From: Pseudomonadota bacterium
GTDB taxonomy: Bacteria; Pseudomonadota; Gammaproteobacteria; Steroidobacterales; Steroidobacteraceae
Assembly (NCBI GenBank): GCA_025355245.1
Contig: JANXZZ010000052.1
Coordinates: 20,814-84,813, forward strand
DNA length: 64,000 bases
Reading direction: 5' to 3'
Shown here: piece after piece, positions 21,001 through 28,343 of the stretch
Layout: each line of letters begins with the position of its first letter
Numbering within the stretch: the stretch's first letter is position 1
Notes under the pieces: model-generated
What the model saw: the letters and a program-made list of their open reading frames with translations, nothing else
What the model was told of the DNA's origin: nothing
Databases searched by the model: none
Made by a program: the position numbers and the translations under genes

Positions 21001-21325
21001 CGGTCCGCGCAATCGCCTGCTTGATCTGCTCGGCCGGGGTCGGCGAGTCGCGGCTGTAGTCGATGCGCACGTACACCGGGCAATAGCCCTGGCCCCGCAA
21101 GCGCGGCACGAGGCCCGCGCGCAGGATCGAGGTCTTGCCGAGTCCCGACTGGCCGAAAAGCACCGTGAGTCGCTTGCGCTGCACGCGCCGGGCGAGCTCA
21201 GCGACCTCCTCGTCCCGCCCGTAGAAATACTGGCGGGTTTCCTCGGTGAACGAGGCGAGGCCGAGCCACGGGTTCTGTTCGTCGACCGTTGGCGCAGCGG
21301 CAGTGTTCCCCGTCACGACGTTCAC
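18083..21325 (-). CDS. nSTAND-type NTPase with a membrane helix and long helical-repeat tail
   Basis: The GTG start overlaps the stop of the SIR2-TIR gene (GTGA), giving 1080 residues. The N terminus NPWLGLASF...YFYGRDEEVAELARRV is the signature entry to an nSTAND1-like P-loop module. It has Walker A GQSGLGKTS (58-66), Walker B LLIFDQFEEIF with Asp153, an ALREDYLA sensor-like segment and a winged-helix end (VELTHDVL). One membrane helix spans about 446-467, followed by a charged coiled coil. The last ~570 residues are TPR-like helical repeats. STAND ATPases couple ligand sensing by repeats to effector activation, as in Avs- and NLR-type immunity. The neighbouring SIR2-TIR protein would be the effector. 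Longer readings upstream of the GTG were rejected because they overlap the partner gene. Confidence 0.85.
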   Translation of the reverse strand: MNVVTGNTAAAPTVDEQNPWLGLASFTEETRQYFYGRDEEVAELARRVQRKRLTVLFGQSGLGKTSILRAGLVPRLRGQGYCPVYVRIDYSRDSPTPAEQIKQAIARTARGSGEWTQVGVAEAGESLWEFLHHRDDVLHDEAGATLIPLLIFDQFEEIFTLGQSDDFGRARAAGFIADLSDLVENRPPQALEARLESDEAAAERFDFARSDYRVLIALREDYLAPLEGLKTSMPSITQNRLRLAPMTGQQALAAVTVPGGALVSEEVAAAIVRFVAGGSELANAEVEPSLLSLICRELNDTRLAQGRGEISLDLLDGSRSAILGGFYERALTDQPTAVRRVIEDELLTASGFRENIAEERMLASLAAAGAAPGALGVLVNRRLLRIEERLDVRRVELTHDVLCDVVKGSRDLRQEREALDATERLLADQKTRELSARSALVRARQVATVCACLALAAIVAAGYAYVSTQRAQRAERAAGDTRAAAERARSEAEHLLGYLNEDFAAELEGFGRLGLVVDLGQKELDYYRSLPPALQTSDTIRSASLAKVRFGIALQQQGKLSEAAAMLGEAVGALERLRAAGDTSEETAVGLGLGYGAEGDVSDRQGKLDSLALLVQAEATLRPYFDVPRATVATRRAYGLVALSLGSYQGEDGTDAYERARTAFASLGALDMTDVQAAADYAQTEAFECEPMWVHGRTGDVRKLAEQAIALASRVLDLRPGHLVALRSRALAWGYIGDTAREEMHLGEALAAFAKSAADAAALLRLDPTNTDDRLAADSADRRAMDVATMMGRPRAALVYSAHALETLRTNTHPTPFLGNLALYGTVARARLLFDLGENAQGSESLASADVQLARIRHDRSPNSALLRSAEGITSELKGEIALLRGDPVDARNAAALADESLAGFKSSNAAIERAVIDRRIAAALTAADADYSLGDYAAAAQAAHAAVELARGDPLFRNTQKRRESRAVTAEAMALARLGQLEDARAILTPVLKTELAFLKRNVDSQQQRLELAAALFAHALADKGEHESDLREATALVNGLSAEMRELKSTRKLAVRISEEVAGRGPAAVTATPHSGGP

Positions 21326-22710
21326 GGGTGTCGCGCCTGCATGAAATCGGTCAGGCGCTGGGAGAATTCCGCGGAGACGACGCCGCCTGGCAGCTGAGTG
21401 AAATGCAACGCGCTGAAGCGATCCGGAACGAGCGCCTCGGCCGCGGTGGTGGCGTCGATGCAGACCGGCAGGACGAACAGCGCACCGTCGGCCATGTTCC
21501 GGGTCCGGTCGAGCGCGTAGCTCCATTCGCGACGGAAGTAGCCTTCCTGGCGCCGTTGCGTGTTCGCCGATATGACCGGAATGAAATAGGAACAACGCGC
21601 GATGTTGCGCTGGATCTTGCGGTCGTAGTCATCGCCGACTTCGAGGCGATCGAGGTCGAACCACGTCGTCACACCCGCGGCCTCGAGTCCAGCCTTGATC
21701 TGCTGGACCGCGGCGAGGTCCTCGCGTGCGTAGCTGATGAAAACCGCGTTGTCCGGCATCTCGCGCGCTGGCGGCAGGAAGCGTGCCGGGCTCGCCGTCG
21801 CGGCGACAGTCGCGGCAGGCTTTCGCCGTGCCTGCCAGCGGGCATGCAACTCGTCGACGAATTTCTCGGCGCCCGTGTATACCCGGGTCCGCACGCTGAC
21901 TTGCTGCAGAAAGCTCATGAGCCGGTCATCACCGCTCGAATGGTCGTCGGCGAACACCTCGCCCACGTCGCGCGGATCGGACAGGCGCTGGCGTTTTGCC
22001 ATGCGCAAGAACAGACGGGCCAACCAGTTGCTGAAATTGCTGCCTATGAACAGCAGGTGATTGTGCTCGAGCTCGTGGAAAAGCTTCTCCGGGACGAGAT
22101 GCTCGCTCTGCAGCGCGCAGATGAACTCGAGGATGTCCTCGTCGGAGATCACGTACGTCGGAGACGCCGACAGGCGCCCAAACAGGTGATAGACGACCGG
22201 TCGTTGCAGGCGATCGCGTTCCGCGGGAAGGTCGGCGACCCGATTCGGCGCGTAGGCGATGACTTCCGTGGACGGAGCACCCGCAAAACGCTCGATGTTG
22301 ATGGCCTGTTCGAGCAGCCCGTCGAAGGTCGTCGTGACGAAGAGATCGAAGTCCGTGATGCGCGCAAGTCGCCGCAGTGCGCGGGGGGCCTCAAAATTCG
22401 CTTCGCGAATTATCGCGCGCAGGCGGACGTAGGCTTCTTCTCGTCGGCCGCGGGTCGACAGGAACAGGCAGACGACGTCGTTGAGCGTGTAGCGTTGTGG
22501 CAGCAGCGTCGTGTCGACGCCGAGCCGAGCGGCGAGCTTCTCGGCGGCCCAGTCGTACAACTGACGCGGGCCCTGGGCGGTGGCGACCTGGAGGAGTTCC
22601 GGTCCGATGATCGGGATTACGCGCCGCTCTTCGATGAAGCTCAGCAGGTCATCCCACGCGTCGTCATCGAGCACTGCACTGGCGGGTGCGCGTACCAGCG
22701 AGATGTTCAT
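21322..22710 (-). CDS. SIR2-like/TIR fusion protein, putative NAD+-cleaving effector
   Basis: This protein has 462 residues from ATG, or 465 from a GTG three codons upstream. Residues about 15-290 match the SIR2-like fold of prokaryotic conflict proteins: VIPIIGPELL, FDLFVTTTFDGLLEQAI, VYHLFGRLSASP with His175, and HLLFIGSNFSNWLARLFL. Residues about 320-460 form a TIR domain: AVFISYAREDLAAV, TTWFDLDRLEVGDDY and FRREWSYALDR, where Glu395 sits at the usual catalytic position. The sirtuin GAG loop reads GPE and the catalytic Asn of TTN(Y/F)D is Thr128, so the SIR2 part may be a binding module and TIR the active NADase. It is the upstream member of a coupled two-gene unit with the nSTAND ATPase. 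The immune function is inferred. Confidence 0.85.
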   Translation of the reverse strand: MNISLVRAPASAVLDDDAWDDLLSFIEERRVIPIIGPELLQVATAQGPRQLYDWAAEKLAARLGVDTTLLPQRYTLNDVVCLFLSTRGRREEAYVRLRAIIREANFEAPRALRRLARITDFDLFVTTTFDGLLEQAINIERFAGAPSTEVIAYAPNRVADLPAERDRLQRPVVYHLFGRLSASPTYVISDEDILEFICALQSEHLVPEKLFHELEHNHLLFIGSNFSNWLARLFLRMAKRQRLSDPRDVGEVFADDHSSGDDRLMSFLQQVSVRTRVYTGAEKFVDELHARWQARRKPAATVAATASPARFLPPAREMPDNAVFISYAREDLAAVQQIKAGLEAAGVTTWFDLDRLEVGDDYDRKIQRNIARCSYFIPVISANTQRRQEGYFRREWSYALDRTRNMADGALFVLPVCIDATTAAEALVPDRFSALHFTQLPGGVVSAEFSQRLTDFMQARHP

Positions 22711-23207
22711 CGGGCGCACGCGCTGGCAACGTTCCGCGGGTAGCGCGTTCCGCCTATTCCGTGCGTCGCGGTTCTGCGCGCGTGGCGCGCGGTGTTGTTG
22801 CGACCGGCATCAACCACCGGCGCGTCCCCTCGAGATTCGCCCAACCAACCGAGAGTCGAGCGGTAAGCATGTTCCAGACATTCAGCGAATCTTAGCAGGC
22901 TCGCCGGCCGACACCGTTTGATCGGGGGGCGGGAACCCGCGGGAGCGTCGGCGCGCTCAGCCCACGGGATACGATAGGTAAATATCTGATTAATATCGAA
23001 AAACGTACGCGTGCTGAGACGCTTGACGCCCCGCTGCAGCAAACCCCCACGCAACTCACCGGAAGGGCGGCCGCGGCAGTCGACCGGTCCGGCTGATGTG
23101 GCAAACCGCTTGGAGATCGGTTGAGGCGAGGGCATCCTGCGTCGAAGCAAATGCGGCAGGCTGAGCAGCGATGCAGCCGCACACGTCGCAAATCTACGGG
23201 GGCCGTC
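22711..23207. other. Divergent intergenic region with an AT-rich patch upstream of the SIR2-TIR operon
   Basis: About 500 bases without a credible gene. An unusually AT-rich patch at 22969-23004 (containing AATATCTGATTAATAT) stands out in the GC-rich background. It is the likeliest promoter area for the SIR2-TIR/nSTAND unit, the S9 peptidase gene or both. No clear -35/-10 pair or long repeat was found. Confidence 0.45.
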
Positions 23208-25841
23208 ATGTCGATCCGCATTTCACAGAGTCTTCGCTTCGTAACGCGGGGGACCCGACTCACTAGCGTCCTGCTATTTGCAGTCCTGTGCACGGCAGTG
23301 CCAGCGCGGGGCGAAGCCCCGGCGCCGACGCCCACCTCGGCGCTGCCGTCATGGATGAAGCCGCCCGAACATGTCCTGTCACCGCCCGAGTCCGCGTCGC
23401 TTTCGCCGGACGGCTTGCGCGCCGCTTGGACGTCAGACGACCACAAGAGCATCTACGGTGCCACGCGCAACGAAGCCGCCGCGGAATGGGCGGCGCCGGC
23501 GCGCCTCGTGTCGACGCGGGGTACGGTTGGGAAAATCGTCTTCTCGCCCGACGGCAAGAGCATCGCGTATGAAAATGCGCGCAACTGGCGAGGTGACGGC
23601 ACACCGAACGACCGGTGGCAGTTCATCTGTGTCTACGAGATGGGCACGCGACAGGTTTCCTATGTCGATCCTTCCTTTGATATCGATACGAACCCGTCGT
23701 GGTCGAGCGACGGCACTCAGGTCTCGTTCACCCGTTCGGTCGACGGTCTGCCGGAGGCGCGCCTGACGAAATCCATCACGCGACTCAAGGGGGCCGCGTG
23801 GCAGACCCCGGCACGGCGACCGTCCGAACGGTTCACGATGGCCGACATCATCGCGGCGCCCTACATCTACCCGGTTGCACCGTCGGCAGACGGTCGCTCG
23901 ATCGCCTACATCACCCGCGAAGCACGTAGTCGAAATGTCTACTTCATGCGGACCGGCGCACCGGCGGTGCGGGTCGCGCGCTATCCCGAGGACGACGGCC
24001 GGGATCTTGCCGACGTCGCGGTCTCGCGATCCGGGGATGCCGTTGCCTACGTGCGCGGCGGCAACCTGAACAAGCAAGGTGAGTCCCCGAATCCCGCGGG
24101 TACGACCGACATGCCGCGTCAGCAGGTTTGGATCGTCGGGACCGCGAATGACGTGCCGCGCTACCTCGGGCCGGGCAGCGAGCCAATGTTCACGCCCGAC
24201 AACCGTCACGTGCTGTGGCGGGCGGCGGGAACGGTCAAGTTCGCCGAGTTGCTCTGGTCCGGGCACCGGCTCGTCGGAGTCGGTGAGCCGGTCGACTGGC
24301 TGCTGGGCGAGCACGACGGCATGCGCTTCTCGCCGGACGGCTCGAAGATTGCCTACGAACGCAGCACGGGGATCGAGATATACGATGTCGCTTCGCAAAC
24401 GGCGGTCGTGATTCCGCACGGAGCCGACACGGACCTCGGTCCTGCCTGGTCTCCCGACGGGAAACAGCTGGCGTTTCGGCGCGAGCCCAGCGATTCGCCG
24501 GGAATCGCGCGCAACGTCTGCGGCGGGGGTGAGCGCTACTGCGGCCCGATGATTGCAGCGCAGCCTTGGGCGATATGGGTCGCGGATTTGGCAGATTTGC
24601 GTCCGCGCAGGATCTGGCAGGCCGGCCCCGGCGTCGGCTCGGTTTACTACCCGCTTGACCAAGACTACAGCCCGGGTCAACACGGCGACCAGTTGTTCTG
24701 GTCGGCGGACGGCCGCATTGGCTTCGTTTGGGAGCGTGACGGCTGGCGCCACCTCTACTCGGTGCCGTCATCCGGTGGCGAGGCGAGGCTGCTGACGGCC
24801 GGCGACGGCGAAGTCGAGACGGCAGCGCTGTCGCCCGATCGAAAAAGCATCTTTTATGCCACCAACATCGGCGACCTGGGTCGGCGGCACATTTCCGTCG
24901 TCGGCTTCGATGGCGTCCCCGCTCGTTCCATCACGAGCGGCGAAAAGAGCCAGTGGGCACCGACACCGCTGGCAGACGGCGCCCTCGCCTACATCGGGGC
25001 GGGCTGGGCCGATCCGCCGGCGGTCGTAGTCCGCAATGCCGGCGGCTCGACGCAGAGAGCGAGCCTGCCGAAGGTGCCGGTCGGATTTCCCTCGGCGCTT
25101 CTCGTCAGGCCCACACTCGTGGAGTTCCCGGCGAGCGACGGACAGACGGCCTTCGGGCAGTTGTTCGTGCCAGCCCGACCCGTCGGCTGCGCCATCGTGT
25201 TTTCACACGGTGGGATCCGGCGGCAGATGCTGCCCGGCTTCCACTACATGGACGCCTACCAGTACCTCTACGAGATGAACCAGTATCTCGCGAGCCGCGG
25301 CTGCATCGTGCTGTCGGTCGAGTACCGCAGCAGCATCATGCGCGGCGAGGCGTTTCGCGACGCACCGGGCTGGGGATTCTCCGAGAATTCGGAGATTCGC
25401 GACTTTGTCGGGGCCGCGAAATTCCTGATGGCGCGCAAGGACGTCGACGCCAACCGCGGCGTCGGGATCTACGGGCTCTCGTGGGGCGGCTATATGACCG
25501 CCGAGGCGCTGGCGCTGCATTCGGACCTGTTCAAAGTGGGGTTCGACATGGCGGGAGTTCACACCGCTGCGGATGACGTCGGCTACGCCCACTCGGCCGT
25601 CGGTCACCTCGACACGTGGACGTCGCCGGTTTTTCTCACTCAGGGCGATGACGACATGAACGTCGATTTCAACGACGGCACGGTGCTCGCACGGGCCCTT
25701 CAGGCGCGGCGCCCGGACGTTGAGTTCAAGCAGCGGGTCCTTCCGGGACAGACGCACGATCTCTACCAGACCTACGAGCAACTCGTCGAGATCTACGCCG
25801 AAGGGAGCGAGTTCCTACTCGGCCACCTCGGCGTAAAGTAG
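23208..25841 (+). CDS. S9-family prolyl oligopeptidase-type peptidase (exported)
   Basis: The product has 877 residues with an N-terminal signal peptide (TSVLLFAVLCTAVPARG). A long beta-propeller follows (about 60-600) with repeated WD40-like/TolB-like turns such as FSPDGKSIAYE, WSSDGTQVSF and WSPDGKQLAFR. The C-terminal alpha/beta-hydrolase domain carries the catalytic triad: Ser758 in GLSWGGYM, Asp at 814/815 in TQGDDDMN and His850 in GQTHDLY. This is the dipeptidyl-peptidase IV/acylaminoacyl-peptidase arrangement. It should cleave oligopeptides in the periplasm or outside. It is a single gene, convergent with a small membrane-protein gene. Confidence 0.9.
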   Translation: MSIRISQSLRFVTRGTRLTSVLLFAVLCTAVPARGEAPAPTPTSALPSWMKPPEHVLSPPESASLSPDGLRAAWTSDDHKSIYGATRNEAAAEWAAPARLVSTRGTVGKIVFSPDGKSIAYENARNWRGDGTPNDRWQFICVYEMGTRQVSYVDPSFDIDTNPSWSSDGTQVSFTRSVDGLPEARLTKSITRLKGAAWQTPARRPSERFTMADIIAAPYIYPVAPSADGRSIAYITREARSRNVYFMRTGAPAVRVARYPEDDGRDLADVAVSRSGDAVAYVRGGNLNKQGESPNPAGTTDMPRQQVWIVGTANDVPRYLGPGSEPMFTPDNRHVLWRAAGTVKFAELLWSGHRLVGVGEPVDWLLGEHDGMRFSPDGSKIAYERSTGIEIYDVASQTAVVIPHGADTDLGPAWSPDGKQLAFRREPSDSPGIARNVCGGGERYCGPMIAAQPWAIWVADLADLRPRRIWQAGPGVGSVYYPLDQDYSPGQHGDQLFWSADGRIGFVWERDGWRHLYSVPSSGGEARLLTAGDGEVETAALSPDRKSIFYATNIGDLGRRHISVVGFDGVPARSITSGEKSQWAPTPLADGALAYIGAGWADPPAVVVRNAGGSTQRASLPKVPVGFPSALLVRPTLVEFPASDGQTAFGQLFVPARPVGCAIVFSHGGIRRQMLPGFHYMDAYQYLYEMNQYLASRGCIVLSVEYRSSIMRGEAFRDAPGWGFSENSEIRDFVGAAKFLMARKDVDANRGVGIYGLSWGGYMTAEALALHSDLFKVGFDMAGVHTAADDVGYAHSAVGHLDTWTSPVFLTQGDDDMNVDFNDGTVLARALQARRPDVEFKQRVLPGQTHDLYQTYEQLVEIYAEGSEFLLGHLGVK

Positions 25842-25858
25842 CCGCGAGTCGCCCCGAT

Positions 25859-26335
25859 TCAGGACGAGGCGGCGCGTGGCGCGACTCCGTAGCCCTTGCC
25901 GAGGAGCGAGAGTGCAAGGCCGGCGATGCTGAGCAACAGCAAGACCAGCGCCGGCGCGCTCGCGCCGGACGTCCCTGCGAGGGAAAGGGGCTTCAGAGTC
26001 GCGATGCCGCGCTCGGCCACGTACTGCAGCACGATCATGGCGTAGATGAGCGGAATCAGCGCGCGGTAGCGAAGCAGCACCACGACGCAGAGGAGTCCAA
26101 ACATCAGTTGATCGAGACCCATTCGGGCGAAGAGCCCGATCACGTTCTGGGCGGCCCCCGGCGGATAGGAATCTAGGGGGATTGTCGAGATCGACTGCGC
26201 GCCGCCGTCGCTCCGGAATATGTGAACCAGACTGATCGCCACTCTCATAAGCGTTATCGGGATGAAGAGCCAGAGGGCGATGCTGTAGCCGCGAAGTTGG
26301 TTGCCCACCGTTTGCGGAAAGATTCGATTCAGCAT
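25859..26335 (-). CDS. Small four-helix membrane protein, function unknown
   Basis: The ATG at MLNRIFPQTV is preceded by AAAGGA seven bases upstream, giving 158 residues. Four hydrophobic helices are evident (about 17-38, 70-95, 98-120 and 130-150), with a polar loop after the first (FRSDGGAQSIST). The layout resembles small DUF-type integral membrane proteins of unknown role. Upstream in-frame ATGs at 26359 and 26422 are possible but lack ribosome sites. It is convergent with the S9 peptidase gene and divergent from the MFS carrier. Confidence 0.6.
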   Translation of the reverse strand: MLNRIFPQTVGNQLRGYSIALWLFIPITLMRVAISLVHIFRSDGGAQSISTIPLDSYPPGAAQNVIGLFARMGLDQLMFGLLCVVVLLRYRALIPLIYAMIVLQYVAERGIATLKPLSLAGTSGASAPALVLLLLSIAGLALSLLGKGYGVAPRAASS

Positions 26336-26491
26336 TTTTGTGTCCTTTGCCGCGGTCATGCGCTGGCCGATGTATCCGTTCAGCCAACAGCGGCGTGCTA
26401 GTGTCGGCGCTGCCGGCGCCAAGCCCGGCGGCGCATCGAAGCTGCGACCGTCCCGAAGAGTTTCAGCGTACCAACCATAGCGGACTTCGGT

Positions 26492-27736
26492 TTGAAGCCA
26501 AGAACAATCGGTCCGGCAGTCGTTCCGTTGCTGGCAGTCGCGGTGTTCATCAACTACGTGGACCGCGGCAATCTCGCGACCGCTGCGCCGCTTATAGCGA
26601 CGCAGCTCGGACTGTCCGCAAGCCGGATCGGCGTCCTCCAGTCGGCGTTTTTTTGGAGCTACGTACCCGCGCAGCTGCTGGCGGGCTGGCTGGCAGAGCG
26701 GGTCAACCCGTACCGGACTCTAGCCGTCGGCCTCGCGCTCTGGTCACTCGCGACCGCGGCGATGGGTTTGGTGAGTGGATTCGCGACGCTGATAGTGCTC
26801 CGCGTGCTGCTCGGTCTCGGGGAGAGCGCCGCGTTTCCCAGCATCTCGGCGTTGCTGGCGCGACATCGGCCCGACCGGCTCGGCGAGGCCAATGGATTGA
26901 TCTCGGTGGGACTCGCGCTCGGACCTGCCTTCGGAACCTTCGTGGGCGGCCTGCTGATGGCGCGTTTCGGATGGCGTAGCGTTTTCGTGCTATTCGGCGC
27001 GATTTCCCTTGCGTGGCTCATTCCGTGGCAGTTCGCGACTCGCGCTACCGTCCGCGCCCAGGACGCGAGCTCAATCGACAATTCGCCGCCGTTTGCAGCA
27101 ATGCTGCGGCGGCGCGATCTTTGGGGGGCGTGCCTCGGGCATTTCTGCGCCAATTTCTGCCTGTACTTCGTGATTGTCTGGCTGCCGTACTACCTCGTGC
27201 AGGAGCGCGGGTTCTCGGTCACGGCGATGGCGAAAATTGGCGGTGTCGTCTACCTGGCCTATGCGGCGAGCGCGTTCGTCACCGGGAAATTAAGTGACCG
27301 CTGGATCCGGATGGGCATGAGTCCCAGCCGGGTGCGCAAGTCGTTCCTCGTGGCGTCTCTCTTGATCGTTGCCGCATGCATGATTGTTGCGGCGGTTGGC
27401 AGCGCGACGATCTCGGTTGCAAGCCTCCTCTTCGCTGGCGCTGCATTCGGTCTCGGCACGCCAAACCTTTATGCGATCGGACAGACGCTCGCAGGTCCGA
27501 ATGCGGCGGGCAAATGGATGGGCATCCAGAACTGCGTGGGCAACTCCGCCGGTATCGTGGCGCCTGTCATCACCGGCGTCCTGTTCGATCGGACCGGCCA
27601 GTTCTATTGGGCGTTCATCGCCGCCGCCGTCGTCGGCGCGGTGGGCGCGTGCGGCTGGGGCCTGGTCATCCGCAAAGTCGCGCCACTTGACTGGGGTGTC
27701 GGCGCCGCGGGCGATTCCGTGCCGACGACGGCATGA
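26492..27736 (+). CDS. Major facilitator superfamily transporter, anion:cation symporter-like
   Basis: The 414-residue protein has about 12 hydrophobic segments. N-terminal YVDRGNLATAAPLIATQLGLSASRIGVLQSAFFWSY is typical of the ACS (ExuT/phthalate/glucarate) group. The cytoplasmic loop motifs LAERVNPYRTLAVGLALWSLAT and, in the second half, GKLSDRWIRMG fit MFS loop 2/3 and 8/9 signatures. It probably imports an organic acid or sugar acid by H+ symport; the substrate cannot be read. The start used is TTG, with no better in-frame ATG nearby. No catabolic gene for a sugar acid is adjacent. Confidence 0.85.
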   Translation: MKPRTIGPAVVPLLAVAVFINYVDRGNLATAAPLIATQLGLSASRIGVLQSAFFWSYVPAQLLAGWLAERVNPYRTLAVGLALWSLATAAMGLVSGFATLIVLRVLLGLGESAAFPSISALLARHRPDRLGEANGLISVGLALGPAFGTFVGGLLMARFGWRSVFVLFGAISLAWLIPWQFATRATVRAQDASSIDNSPPFAAMLRRRDLWGACLGHFCANFCLYFVIVWLPYYLVQERGFSVTAMAKIGGVVYLAYAASAFVTGKLSDRWIRMGMSPSRVRKSFLVASLLIVAACMIVAAVGSATISVASLLFAGAAFGLGTPNLYAIGQTLAGPNAAGKWMGIQNCVGNSAGIVAPVITGVLFDRTGQFYWAFIAAAVVGAVGACGWGLVIRKVAPLDWGVGAAGDSVPTTA

Positions 27737-28343
27737 GACCCGGTCGCCACTTCGCTCCTGGAGTCCGCGGCGGGGCCGTCTGGCAGAGCATGGGGCGACG
27801 GGCTCGGACCTCGCGCGGCGGTGCTGCTGAACGTGCGAACCATCCGGTCGCCCCAGGTGCAGCAAGCGACATAACCCTTCGAGTGCCCGCGAACCTGCGG
27901 CGGGCGGGCCGCGCCGGCCGCGGCTTCGGATTCGTGGCTCCAGACGCCAGGTTTCGACGAAACGGCGGCCGAATTCCTGCTGTGGCCTCCTCCCTCGAGG
28001 CCGAGCAATCGCGATACGTCGCCCGAAACGCCAAAAAGGAGCTGCCGCGACTGCAAAATTGCAGCAAGAAATGGCCGAACCCCGGGCATCGCCTGCGGCG
28101 TGCGGCTTGTCGACGCCAGCCCCCCGGGTTGCGACCTTTTGCTGGGACATGGGGTGCCTTCGCCGCCATCCGGGGTGAAGCCACCCGGAAGTCTCGCTCC
28201 GGCCTCTAAGGCATGTCAGAATCCGCGCCCATTACGGCGCCAGGGCGTCGGGCTGGGCCTATTCCAGCCCCGATCGAAACGACGCCACGGCACTGAATCC
28301 AGCTTCCCTTTTATCTAACCAAGCACCGTCACGGAAATTTGTT
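27737..28343. other. 607-bp noncoding stretch before the EF-G gene, with two inverted repeats
   Basis: No protein-like frame is visible on either strand. Two symmetric elements are present: CTGCAA-AA-TTGCAG at 28051-28064, a perfect 6-bp palindrome arm pair that looks like an operator, and a 7-bp stem GGGCTGG/CCAGCCC with a 7-base loop at 28250-28270, which may be an mRNA leader hairpin. A pyrimidine-rich AT patch (28300-28320) lies just before the EF-G start. Confidence 0.4.

Noticed and set aside
21326..21595. N-terminal extension of the nSTAND protein
   Set aside because: It overlaps the SIR2-TIR gene end and the residues are Arg/His/Gly-rich without a domain; the overlapping GTG is the better start.
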